Assembly (NCBI GenBank): GCA_964474185.1
Contig: CAYYRI010000017.1
Span: forward strand, 1 to 9,306
DNA length: 9,306 nucleotides
Direction of reading: 5' to 3'
Source of the DNA: CAYYRI01 sp964474185
GTDB taxonomy: Bacteria; Patescibacteriota; Minisyncoccia; Minisyncoccales; RBG-13-42-11
Shown: one piece after another, positions 1-5,916 of the stretch
Layout of the letters: each line of letters begins with the position of its first letter
Numbering within the stretch: the first letter of the stretch is position 1
Made by a program: the position numbers and the translations under genes
Notes under the pieces: generated by a model
Databases searched by the model: none
The model's input: the letters and a program-made list of their open reading frames with translations, nothing else
Told to the model about the DNA's origin: nothing

Positions 1-16
1 ATTTCGTCAAACAAAT

Positions 17-62
17 GCACATAAAACTAAAATACCGCACATGGTATTTTAGTTTTATGTGC
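17..62 (-). terminator. Perfect 20-bp inverted repeat, possible terminator after the tRNA fragment
   Basis: Positions 17-36 and 43-62 are exact reverse complements, with a 6-nt loop (GCACAT, 37-42). The arms are AT-rich (core ATAAAACTAAAATACC). The loop repeats the outer six bases of the left arm. On the minus strand the hairpin begins with the last bases (GCA) of the tRNA 3' fragment and is followed by ATTTGTTT, so it could act as a weak intrinsic terminator. The low GC content and overlap with the tRNA end are unusual, and a palindromic mobile-element remnant is an alternative. Confidence 0.5.
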
Positions 63-84
63 CCCCAAGAGGACTCGAACCTCT
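60..84 (-). pseudogene. 3' fragment of a tRNA gene (T-arm and acceptor strand only)
   Basis: The minus strand reads a complete T-arm, AGAGG-TTCGAGT-CCTCT (84-68), then a 7-nt acceptor 3' strand TGGGGGC (67-61) and a discriminator A (60), with no encoded CCA. No matching 5' half (GCCCCC plus D-arm) exists upstream: the homing endonuclease stop codon lies 6 bp away and a complete tRNA-Lys lies beyond it. The T-stem differs from that of tRNA-Lys, so this comes from a different tRNA species. It is either a tRNA truncated by insertion of the endonuclease gene or a leftover of recombination between tandem tRNAs. The isotype cannot be told because the anticodon is missing. Confidence 0.7.
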
Positions 85-90
85 AATTTA

Positions 91-942
91 TTATTTTGTA
101 TATGAACTTATAATGTAGTCAAGTATTTTTCTTTTTTCTAATTTCTTTTTCCAGATACTGTTTTTACGGTTAGGATTGACATAAATGCCTTTTGAAAAAT
201 TGATCTTATCGCGGAATTTTATTAGATTCGGTTTTCTTGAAATAACAATTTCCTTATATTTTTCATCTATTTTACTTTTAATATTGAAATCATTTAATAA
301 TTTTTGAACTAATTTTAAAATTTCTAAATTATGTTGATAACCCCTAATCCGTCTTTTATTTCGTTTTTTCTCAAATCCCACAGAACCCTCATCATCAAAA
401 AACGCTTGAAGAAATATTTTCTTTTCCAGCGACGAAGCATTTTTAATGTACCTTTTTAACTCTTGAGCTTTATTCTTCATATAGTCTGCAAGCTCAACAT
501 AGTGATAAGAAATTCTACGAACGCCCGTTTCTCTATTTAACCAATTGTATGACCGCAGATTGAATACTTTCTCTATTAAAAAACTCACTCGATCAATTAA
601 TGCATTACTACGATTATGATAAATACAACTATGGGTTTGAATTTCTCCATCAAACATAAAATGAGCTATAAGACATAACAATGCATTTGTCCATCCTTTT
701 GGCTTAGGAACAACTCTGCCGAATAAACATTTACCTTTTCTTTTTCGATTAAATTCAACTATTCTTTTAATGGCATTTTTTTGAATTTCCTTTTTTCTTT
801 CAAAAGAAAGGGAAATATCGCAAATATTATCATAAACAGTGGTTTTGGGCAGTCGAGCTGCTCCAATAATTTCGTTTAAAGTAAATCCCTTTGTCCTCAA
901 TCTTCGACATTTTTCTATTAATAAAGGATTGGTTTTATACAT
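91..942 (-). CDS. LAGLIDADG homing endonuclease with N-terminal helix-turn-helix
   Basis: The 283-residue product has an N-terminal helix-turn-helix (about residues 10-40, RRLRTKGFTLNEIIGAARLP) and a basic linker (about 48-83). Two LAGLIDADG-type helices follow: LIAHFMFDG (91-99, acidic D98) and LQAFFDDEG (178-186, acidic E185). Two motifs in one chain predict a monomeric, pseudo-symmetric DNA endonuclease recognising a long target. The gene starts with ATG 7 bp after the tRNA-Lys 3' end and stops 6 bp before another tRNA's T-arm, so it sits exactly between tRNA sequences. The only Shine-Dalgarno-like site, GAGGG, lies in the tRNA-Lys acceptor strand, 9 nt from the start. No group I intron core or intein splice motifs are visible, so it looks free-standing. 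It is visibly more AT-rich than the chaperone genes, which suggests transfer. The target site is unknown. Confidence 0.85.
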   Translation of the reverse strand: MYKTNPLLIEKCRRLRTKGFTLNEIIGAARLPKTTVYDNICDISLSFERKKEIQKNAIKRIVEFNRKRKGKCLFGRVVPKPKGWTNALLCLIAHFMFDGEIQTHSCIYHNRSNALIDRVSFLIEKVFNLRSYNWLNRETGVRRISYHYVELADYMKNKAQELKRYIKNASSLEKKIFLQAFFDDEGSVGFEKKRNKRRIRGYQHNLEILKLVQKLLNDFNIKSKIDEKYKEIVISRKPNLIKFRDKINFSKGIYVNPNRKNSIWKKKLEKRKILDYIISSYTK

Positions 943-949
943 AAAATTG

Positions 950-1022
950 TGCCCTCACCGCGACTCGAACGCGGAACCAACGCCTTAAAAGGGCGCTGCT
1001 CTACCAATTGAGCTACGAGGGC
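950..1022 (-). tRNA. tRNA-Lys (anticodon TTT)
   Basis: The minus strand folds into a full cloverleaf: acceptor GCCCTCG/TGAGGGC, D-arm GCTC-AATTGGTA-GAGC, anticodon stem GCGCC/GGCGT around the loop CTTTTAA (anticodon TTT), variable loop TGGTT, and T-arm CCGCG-TTCGAGT-CGCGG. The discriminator base is A. CCA is not encoded (the next bases are CAA), so the end must be added by a CCA-adding enzyme. The homing endonuclease start codon follows 7 bp downstream. A perfect hairpin (1028-1048) lies 5 bp upstream of the 5' end. Confidence 0.97.
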
Positions 1023-1027
1023 TCTAT

Positions 1028-1078
1028 GCAGAATCTCTTAGATTCTGCCGAGCCCGGCGTAAACTTTAAAGTTTACGC
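1028..1078. repeat. Two adjacent perfect palindromes between tRNA-Lys and the GIY-YIG gene
   Basis: Positions 1028-1036 and 1040-1048 are exact inverted repeats (GCAGAATCT / AGATTCTGC, loop CTT). Positions 1057-1078 form an uninterrupted 22-bp palindrome made of GCGTAAACTTT and its reverse complement. A small GCCG-AGCC-CGGC hairpin (1047-1058) bridges them. The second palindrome contains the last codon and the stop of the GIY-YIG reading frame, so its arrival appears to have replaced that protein's normal C terminus. No T-tract follows on either strand, so a terminator role is not supported. Confidence 0.75.
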
Positions 1079-1273
1079 ATAGGGCGCTATATAATCTTCT
1101 CTTCTTCTCGCAAGAGAAAGAGTGTCATATTTTTCTTTATAAATCAGCGTGAATGGTTTTCGATTTTTAGTACTTTCTACCAACCCGTCATTGTGTTCTT
1201 TTAATCTTCTTTTTAAATCTGATGCACATCCAACATAAACATTTCTTTTACTATTACTGTACAAAAAATACAC
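1073..1273 (-). CDS. Small GIY-YIG endonuclease-domain protein, degenerate at both ends
   Basis: The 66-residue frame starts at GTG and contains the GIY-YIG signature: VYFLYS (first tyrosine strand), VYVG (the YIG strand), DLKRRLKEHN with the catalytic-type arginine, STKNRKPFTLIY, and RRED with a candidate metal-binding glutamate. It matches the single-domain UPF0213/YhbQ-like nucleases, usually about 80-100 residues. In frame upstream of GTG the codons read ATA TAT TGG GTG, which would give the usual N terminus (M/I)YWVYFLYS; a strong AGGAAGAAGG Shine-Dalgarno lies 8 nt before that ATA but 17 nt before GTG. The ancestral ATG may therefore have mutated to ATA. The C terminus ends in APYA within a palindrome and lacks the usual lysine- and tryptophan-rich tail. 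It begins 10 bp after the dnaJ stop. It may be a pseudogene, and any cellular role is unknown. Confidence 0.6.
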   Translation of the reverse strand: MYFLYSNSKRNVYVGCASDLKRRLKEHNDGLVESTKNRKPFTLIYKEKYDTLSLARRREDYIAPYA

Positions 1274-1283
1274 CCAATATATT

Positions 1284-2378
1284 TTATATTCCTTCTTCCT
1301 TCAATCTTTCTAATAGCTCTTTTTGTTTTTTTGTCAACTTCTTGGGCGTCTTTACGATCAATTCGACATACATATTTCCTCTGCCATAACCTGAAAAATG
1401 AGGAATTCCTTTATTGGATATTCTTAATATCTTCCCCGACTCCGTGCCTTCGGGAATTTTCAACAAAATTTTTGTTCCTCCCAGCGTGGGCACTTCTATT
1501 TCGTCTCCCAATGCCGCCTGGGAAAAAGAAACCGGAAAGGAAACGTGCAGATCGTCCCCTTTTCTTTCAAAAACCGAATGGGGTTTTACAAAAATTCTTA
1601 TATACAAATCTCCCGTTTTTCCTCCTTTTTTGCCGGCCTCTCCTTTTCCTTCAATTTTTATCACCTGGTTGGTATCCACGCCCGAAGGAATGAAAACCTT
1701 TATTTTTTCCTCCGCCCATATTCTGCCTTCGCCCTTGCAAACATTGCAGGGTTTTTCCGGCTTGAATCCTTCTCCTCCGCATTCGGGGCACAGGGTTGCT
1801 CTGGTGAAAGAACCGAAAGGCGTTCTTTTAATCTGCTGGACCTCGCCCTGGCCCCGGCAAGAAAAGCATTCTTTGACCTGCGTTCCGGGTTCGGCTCCTT
1901 TCCCCTGGCAGCGGGAACAGGAAGTAAATCTCCCCAGGTTGATTTCTTTTTCTCCCCCCTTAATAACGTCTTCCAAAGAAATCTCCAATTCTATTTCAAT
2001 GTTTTTTCCTTTCTTCAAATCACCCTGTTTTTTCCTGGGAGATCCGAACCCGAAAAAATCTTCCATCATCTCGCTCAAGTCTCCAAAATCAAATTCAAAA
2101 TCGGAACCCCGTTCCTGGGAAGGGCTTCCCCAAGCCCAGTTAAAATCGAATCCCGTTTCGCCTCCCGGCATTCCCTCCGGAACACTACCGAATCTGTCAT
2201 ACTGCGCCCTTTTCTCTTTATTTGAAAGAATCTGATAGGCCTCGTTTATTTCCTTGAATTTCTTCTCGTCGCCGCCTTTATCGGGATGATATTTATGAGC
2301 CAGTTTATGAAACGCTTTCCTGATTTCTTCTTCGGAAGAGTTTTGAGAAACGCCTAAAATTTGATAATAATCCTTCAT
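1284..2378 (-). CDS. dnaJ: Chaperone protein DnaJ (Hsp40)
   Basis: DnaJ is the co-chaperone that delivers substrates to DnaK and stimulates its ATPase. The 364-residue product has every domain in order. The J domain occupies residues 1-64, with HPD at 31-33. A Gly/Phe-rich linker follows (about 64-115, rich in F, G, D and E). Four CxxCxGxG zinc motifs lie at C154-G161, C171-G178, C197-G204 and C211-G218. The C-terminal beta domains (about 220-345) include PHSVFERKGDDLHV and ALGDEIEVPTLGG. The length is near the usual 370-380, so this is a type I DnaJ. It is the last gene of hrcA-grpE-dnaK-dnaJ, 83 bp after dnaK. No Shine-Dalgarno precedes the ATG at 2378; the spacer is a degenerate AT-rich repeat. 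Expression is expected to follow the CIRCE-controlled promoter at the head of the operon. Confidence 0.97.
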   Translation of the reverse strand: MKDYYQILGVSQNSSEEEIRKAFHKLAHKYHPDKGGDEKKFKEINEAYQILSNKEKRAQYDRFGSVPEGMPGGETGFDFNWAWGSPSQERGSDFEFDFGDLSEMMEDFFGFGSPRKKQGDLKKGKNIEIELEISLEDVIKGGEKEINLGRFTSCSRCQGKGAEPGTQVKECFSCRGQGEVQQIKRTPFGSFTRATLCPECGGEGFKPEKPCNVCKGEGRIWAEEKIKVFIPSGVDTNQVIKIEGKGEAGKKGGKTGDLYIRIFVKPHSVFERKGDDLHVSFPVSFSQAALGDEIEVPTLGGTKILLKIPEGTESGKILRISNKGIPHFSGYGRGNMYVELIVKTPKKLTKKQKELLERLKEEGI

Positions 2379-2461
2379 ACGTAAAATTTTTAATATCTAA
2401 TTTCTAATTATTCTAATCAAATCCCAATGACCAATTTTAGAAATTAGGCCAATTAGGTTAA
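2379..2461. repeat. Degenerate AT-rich short repeat spacer (dnaK-dnaJ)
   Basis: Read on the minus strand, the spacer is a run of near-repeats about 9 bp apart built on CCTAATT / TTAGAA / AATTAGA, for example CCTAATTAA, CCTAATTGG, CCTAATTTC. It holds no open frame, promoter or hairpin that I can support. Its makeup differs sharply from the flanking genes. Confidence 0.6.
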
Positions 2462-4375
2462 TTAGGAATTTTTCGGTCGGTATTCTCCTTCTTCGGGTTT
2501 TTGTCCTCCCTCGGGTGGTTTCTGTTGACCGTTTTGCTGAGAACCTGCAGCTTTATACAATTCCGCTCCGATTTTTTGGATAGCCTGAGACAATTCCGAA
2601 TTTTTATTTTTTATATCATCCATATTATCACTATCCTTTACTTTTTTCAAAGCTTCTATTTTTTCTTCTATTTCTTTTTTCGCCTCGGAAGAAATTTTAT
2701 CTCTGGCGTCTTTCAAGGCTTTTTCCGAAGCGTAAATCAGGTTATCGGCTGAATTTCTTGCCTCAATCAGTTCCCGCTTTTCCTTATCCTCTTGGGCGTG
2801 CAGTTCGGCTTCTTTTTTCATCTTCTCAACTTCCTCCTTTGAAAGGCCGATGGAACCCTCAATTCTTATCGATTGGCTTTTTCCCATCGCTTTATCTTTT
2901 GCGGTAACGGTCAGGATTCCGTTGGCATCAGCGTCGAAAATAACCTCGATCTGGGGGATGCCTCTGGGAGCGGGTGGAATCCCGTCCAAAATGAATTTTC
3001 CGACGGACCTGTTGTCGGCCGCCATCGATCTTTCCCCCTGCAAAACATTTATTTCAACCGAAGGCTGGTTGTCGCCTGCGGTTGAGAATATTTGGGTTTT
3101 AGCCGTCGGGATGGTGGTATTTTTATTTATCATTATGGTATCTACTCCTCCCAAAGTTTCTATCCCAAGAGACAAGGACAACACATCCAACAGCAAGACG
3201 CTTTTAATGTCTCCTTCGGGAGCTCTTCCTTCCGTTTTTGCTCTCAGAATTTCCGCCTGTATTGCGGCTCCAATAGCCACAACTTCTTCGGGGTTGATGG
3301 ATTTATTGGGCTCTTTGCCGAAAAATTCTTTGACCTTTTCTCTTACGGCCGGAATTAAAGTTATCCCTCCGACCAAAACAATTTCCTCGATATCGGATTT
3401 CTTCATTTTAATTTCCTCCAAAGTTTTTTCTACTCTGCTTATGGATCTCTCAATCAAATCCCGGCTTAAATTTTCAAACTGGGCTCTGGATAATTTGTAA
3501 AGAAGATGTTTGGGTCCCGAAGCGTCGGAAGTTATAAACGGAAGATTAATCTCCGTATCCAGAGCTGAAGATAATTCTATCTTTGCTTTTTCAGCCGTCT
3601 CTTTTAATCTCTGCAAAGCCAAAGGATCCTTTGATAAATCAATTCCGTTGTCTTTTTTAAACTGTTCGATAACCCAATTGATTATTCTTTGGTCAAAATC
3701 CCTTCCGCCCAGATGCGCCTCTCCGCCCGTGGCCATGACTTCGACCGTCTCTGGAGCGGTGTTTAAAATTGAAACGTCGAAAGTTCCGCCTCCAAAGTCA
3801 TAAACGACAATTTGCTGATTTGATTTTTTCGTTAATCCGTAAGCCAAAGCAGCCGAGGTCGGCTCGTTGATTATTCTTAAAACGTTGAAACCGGCGATTT
3901 CTCCGGCTGCCTTCGTCGCTTTCCTCTGGGAGTCGTCAAAGTTGGCGGGACAGGTGATAACCGCATCGGTGATTTTTTCTCCCAATTTTTCTTCGGCATC
4001 CAGCTTTAATTTTTGCAGTATTTGAGCTGAAATTTCAATAGGAGTATACCATTTGTCCCCCATTTTCACCTCGACTTCCCCGTCTTGCCTTTCCCGAGTT
4101 TCATAGGACAAAAGTTTCAATTCTTTCTGGACTTCGGGGTCGGAATATCTTCTTCCGATAAATCTTTTGACCGAATGGATCGTATTTTTGGGATTGGTAA
4201 TCGCCTGCCTCTCGGCCAAAATACCGACGATTCTTCCGCCGGTTTTTGAAATAGCGACCACCGAAGGCATCAAAACCGAGCCCTCGCGGGTTTCTATACA
4301 TTTTGGCTCACCGTTTATAATGGAAGCCATTTTTGATATTGACGTACCTAAATCGATACCCAGTGTTTTTGACAT
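2462..4375 (-). CDS. dnaK: Molecular chaperone DnaK (Hsp70)
   Basis: This is the ATP-dependent cytoplasmic chaperone of the KJE system. The 637-residue product has the actin-like ATPase domain: phosphate-1 loop GIDLGTS (6-12, D8), K70 in VKRFIGR, E171 in NEPTSAALAYG, phosphate-2 DFGGGTFD (193-200) and the VLVGG adenosine motif. It is followed by the LLLDVLSLSLGIETLGG linker and substrate-binding domain (about 390-500, with GIPPAPRGIPQIEVIFDADANG) and a helical lid. The C-terminal tail is rich in G, Q, P and E but does not end in the EEVD-like motif of many bacterial DnaKs. The first phosphate loop reads GTSIS rather than the usual GTTNS, so N13 is isoleucine. The ATG at 4375 has no Shine-Dalgarno. 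It lies third in the hrcA operon, 146 bp after grpE. Confidence 0.98.
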   Translation of the reverse strand: MSKTLGIDLGTSISKMASIINGEPKCIETREGSVLMPSVVAISKTGGRIVGILAERQAITNPKNTIHSVKRFIGRRYSDPEVQKELKLLSYETRERQDGEVEVKMGDKWYTPIEISAQILQKLKLDAEEKLGEKITDAVITCPANFDDSQRKATKAAGEIAGFNVLRIINEPTSAALAYGLTKKSNQQIVVYDFGGGTFDVSILNTAPETVEVMATGGEAHLGGRDFDQRIINWVIEQFKKDNGIDLSKDPLALQRLKETAEKAKIELSSALDTEINLPFITSDASGPKHLLYKLSRAQFENLSRDLIERSISRVEKTLEEIKMKKSDIEEIVLVGGITLIPAVREKVKEFFGKEPNKSINPEEVVAIGAAIQAEILRAKTEGRAPEGDIKSVLLLDVLSLSLGIETLGGVDTIMINKNTTIPTAKTQIFSTAGDNQPSVEINVLQGERSMAADNRSVGKFILDGIPPAPRGIPQIEVIFDADANGILTVTAKDKAMGKSQSIRIEGSIGLSKEEVEKMKKEAELHAQEDKEKRELIEARNSADNLIYASEKALKDARDKISSEAKKEIEEKIEALKKVKDSDNMDDIKNKNSELSQAIQKIGAELYKAAGSQQNGQQKPPEGGQKPEEGEYRPKNS

Positions 4376-4521
4376 AATATTTATTAAATTCGAAATTCGA
4401 ATATCGAAATTCGAAACAATATCTAAATTCTAATTTTCCGAATCCCAAACCCGTGTTTCGAATTTTGGATTTTGGTTATCGGAATTTGTTTCGGATTTCG
4501 GATTTCGTGCTTCGGATTTTA
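4376..4521. repeat. Degenerate ATTCGAA / ATCCGAAA repeat spacer (grpE-dnaK)
   Basis: The 146-bp gap is built almost wholly from variants of two related words. Near dnaK, TTCGAAATTCGAATATCGAA-type inverted repeats dominate (about 4387-4418). Nearer grpE, tandem TTTCGGATTTCGGATTTCG and TTCGGATTTT copies dominate (about 4485-4520). No gene, terminator or promoter can be supported. Such degenerate spacers within an operon are odd because the other junctions are short or overlapping. Confidence 0.65.
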
Positions 4522-5112
4522 TTATTTAGTGACCTTTACTTTGGCGGGCCGCAAGAGCCTGCCGTTTATTTTATAACCTTTTTGAATTTCTTCAATTATA
4601 ATTCCTGATTCTTTATCTTTTATTTCAACTTCTCCCACTGTTTCATGTAAATTTGGATCAAACTTTTCCCCTATTGATTTAATCTCTTCAACGCTTTGAT
4701 TTTTCAGGAAATTTTCTAACTGTCTTTTAATATGTAAAAAACCTTTTATGCTTGCCTCGTAGGGAACCGAAGGTTCTCCTTCGGGGTTTTCGTCATTTCC
4801 CTGAGCCTCAGCGAAGGAAGAAGAAGAAGGTTTGCCTTCTTCGCCTTTTAAATTTTCGGGCAATTTGTTTTCAACTATTTCAAAATTATCCAGAACGGGC
4901 AGGATTCTCAGAACGAATTCCTCATTGGCGTATTTCAAAAGTTCTCCGATTCTTTCCATTTCTTCCTTCTTATAATTCAAAAAATCCGCCCTTGCTCTTT
5001 GCCAGCCCTGCAGGTATTCGTCTTTTAATTTTTGGCATTCCTCCAATTGTTTTTTTAATCCCTCTGGTTTTAATTCTTTTATTTCGTTTTTTGTGTTTTT
5101 TTCTTCTGCCAT
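4522..5112 (-). CDS. grpE: Nucleotide exchange factor GrpE
   Basis: GrpE is the dimeric ADP/ATP exchange factor for DnaK. The 196-residue product has an N-terminal charged coiled coil (about 9-65, with WQRARADFLNYKKE), then the four-helix-bundle segment LRILPVLDNFE. The C-terminal beta domain carries GEKFDPNLHETVGEVE and ends GYKINGRLLRPAKVKVTK, a clear GrpE signature. Between these, residues about 90-117 (KPSSSSFAEAQGNDENPEGE and onward) are a low-complexity insertion encoded by palindromic repeat DNA. It sits at the helix-bundle boundary, where it may be tolerated. The ATG at 5112 lies inside hrcA, a 34-bp overlap, so translation is probably coupled. No Shine-Dalgarno is evident. Confidence 0.96.
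   Translation of the reverse strand: MAEEKNTKNEIKELKPEGLKKQLEECQKLKDEYLQGWQRARADFLNYKKEEMERIGELLKYANEEFVLRILPVLDNFEIVENKLPENLKGEEGKPSSSSFAEAQGNDENPEGEPSVPYEASIKGFLHIKRQLENFLKNQSVEEIKSIGEKFDPNLHETVGEVEIKDKESGIIIEEIQKGYKINGRLLRPAKVKVTK
4762..4821. repeat. Palindromic repeat inserted in frame in grpE
   Basis: Two palindromes lie side by side inside the coding sequence. One is CCGAAGG-TTCT-CCTTCGG (4767-4784); the other is CTGAG-C-CTCAG within CCCTGAGCCTCAGCGAAGG (4800-4818). Together they encode a low-complexity stretch (FAEAQGN...NPEGEPSV) that is absent from ordinary GrpE proteins. They resemble the repeat pieces in the glycosyltransferase and ftsQ genes of this window in being self-complementary, in frame and located in surface segments. 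Confidence 0.65.
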
Positions 5113-5789
5113 GGTTTATTTAATGATTTAATAATTTTAACGTTCTTATTATAATCCATTCTCTTCGGACCTAAAATAGCCACAACTCCTTCTTTTTTTC
5201 TCGGCAAATGGATTCTGGAAATGATTGTGCTGAATTCCTGGGCTCCGGGAAGCAGATTTTCCTTGCCGATAAAAATCTGTGGGAAATCGAAATTTTCAAA
5301 CTCTTCAATCTCTTTTTCCATGTTTTCTACCATTTCCGCGAATTTTGAAGCTAAATCTGTATTTTCAAATTCCGGCTCTTTGAAGATATTTTCCCATCCT
5401 TCTTTGAAAAAAATATCTTCTTCGGGAAAATAACTAAAAGCTAAATTCGAAGTGAGTTCGGCGATTTTCTTGGTTAAATCCCGGAAAAATTTGAAAGAAT
5501 CTTCCATCTCTTTTTCTATTGGGCTGAATCCCCTGTCGAATTTACTTTCTTTTAAATTATCAACAAAAAACCTGTATCCTTTATCTGTCGGAACCCTACC
5601 GGCTGACGTGTGGGGCTGCGAAAGAAAACCCTTATCCGTCAATCTCTGCATTTCAATTCTGATGGTTGCCGGGGAAATATCAAAATTATATTTTTCTTCA
5701 AGCAATTGAGAACTGATAGGTGTTGCGGAATCGATGTATTCTTTGACTATTACGTCCAATAATTTTCCCTGGCGCGGGGTTATTTTCAT
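5079..5789 (-). CDS. hrcA: Heat-inducible transcription repressor HrcA
   Basis: HrcA is the dimeric repressor that binds CIRCE and is kept active by GroEL in well-studied bacteria. The 236-residue product has an N-terminal winged helix (about 1-75: TPRQGKLLDVIVKEYIDSATPIS, SPATIRIEMQRLTDKGFL, HTSAGRVPTDKGYRFFVD). Its C-terminal core ends with GVVAILGPKRMDYNKNVKII, the characteristic HrcA GAF-like strand and helix. The family is usually about 340 residues, so the central dimerisation and inserted domains are reduced, while both diagnostic ends remain. It heads the chaperone operon and overlaps grpE by 34 bp. A CIRCE operator lies about 95 bp upstream, so autoregulation is expected. The start ATG has no normally spaced Shine-Dalgarno; a GAGG sits 14 nt away in a hairpin loop. 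Confidence 0.95.
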   Translation of the reverse strand: MKITPRQGKLLDVIVKEYIDSATPISSQLLEEKYNFDISPATIRIEMQRLTDKGFLSQPHTSAGRVPTDKGYRFFVDNLKESKFDRGFSPIEKEMEDSFKFFRDLTKKIAELTSNLAFSYFPEEDIFFKEGWENIFKEPEFENTDLASKFAEMVENMEKEIEEFENFDFPQIFIGKENLLPGAQEFSTIISRIHLPRKKEGVVAILGPKRMDYNKNVKIIKSLNKPWQKKKTQKTK

Positions 5790-5796
5790 ACACTAA

Positions 5797-5842
5797 GCTT
5801 TTGCCTCGCAAAAGCGAAAGTCGAAAAGAGATTTATCTCTTT
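5797..5842 (-). promoter_or_regulatory. Two perfect hairpins in the hrcA 5' untranslated leader
   Basis: Positions 5797-5804 and 5808-5815 are exact complements (minus strand GCTTTTGC-GAG-GCAAAAGC). The only purine-rich Shine-Dalgarno candidate, GAGG (5807-5804), falls in the loop and top pair, 14 nt before the ATG. A second hairpin pairs 5825-5831 with 5836-5842 (AAAGAGA / TCTCTTT). Both would lie in the roughly 70-nt leader expected from the CIRCE promoter. A role in heat-dependent translation is only an inference. Confidence 0.5.
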
Positions 5843-5865
5843 GAGCATCAAGTTTTAACCTCTTC

Positions 5866-5894
5866 ATAATAGCAAAACCAAGATTAGCAGTCAA
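5866..5894 (-). promoter_or_regulatory. Sigma70-type promoter of hrcA-grpE-dnaK-dnaJ
   Basis: The minus strand shows TTGACT (5894-5889), a 17-bp spacer and TATTAT (5871-5866), a good match to TTGACA-17-TATAAT. The start of transcription would be near 5859. The -35 box lies across the left half of the CIRCE operator, as expected for a repressor that blocks RNA polymerase. Confidence 0.75.
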
Positions 5895-5910
5895 GACCTT
5901 CGAGTGATTA
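5884..5910 (-). promoter_or_regulatory. CIRCE operator (HrcA binding site)
   Basis: The sequence TTAGCAGTC (5884-5892), a 9-bp spacer and GAGTGATTA (5902-5910) match the CIRCE consensus TTAGCACTC-N9-GAGTGCTAA at 15 of 18 arm positions, with exactly the standard spacing. It overlaps the operon promoter and stands about 95 bp ahead of hrcA. The right half is degraded (GATTA for GCTAA), so affinity may be reduced. Confidence 0.88.
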
Positions 5911-5916
5911 CCACTC

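Noticed and set aside
60..1022. Group I intron or intein containing the homing endonuclease
   Set aside because: tRNA-Lys is complete on its own, no 5' exon exists for the 3' remnant, and no intron core or protein splice-junction residues are visible. Low-sensitivity reading by eye leaves some doubt.
1028..1078. Intrinsic terminator for dnaJ or the GIY-YIG gene
   Set aside because: Stems are strong but no T-tract follows on either strand.
1331..2235. Long plus-strand open frames opposite dnaJ
   Set aside because: They are antisense shadows of a clearly conserved gene and show no domain pattern of their own.
2850..3803. Plus-strand open frames opposite dnaK
   Set aside because: Shadow frames of DnaK codons; no start signals or recognisable motifs.
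4376..4521. CRISPR array in the repeated ATCCGAAA tract
   Set aside because: Units are under 10 bp, degenerate and without unique spacers; no cas gene is present.
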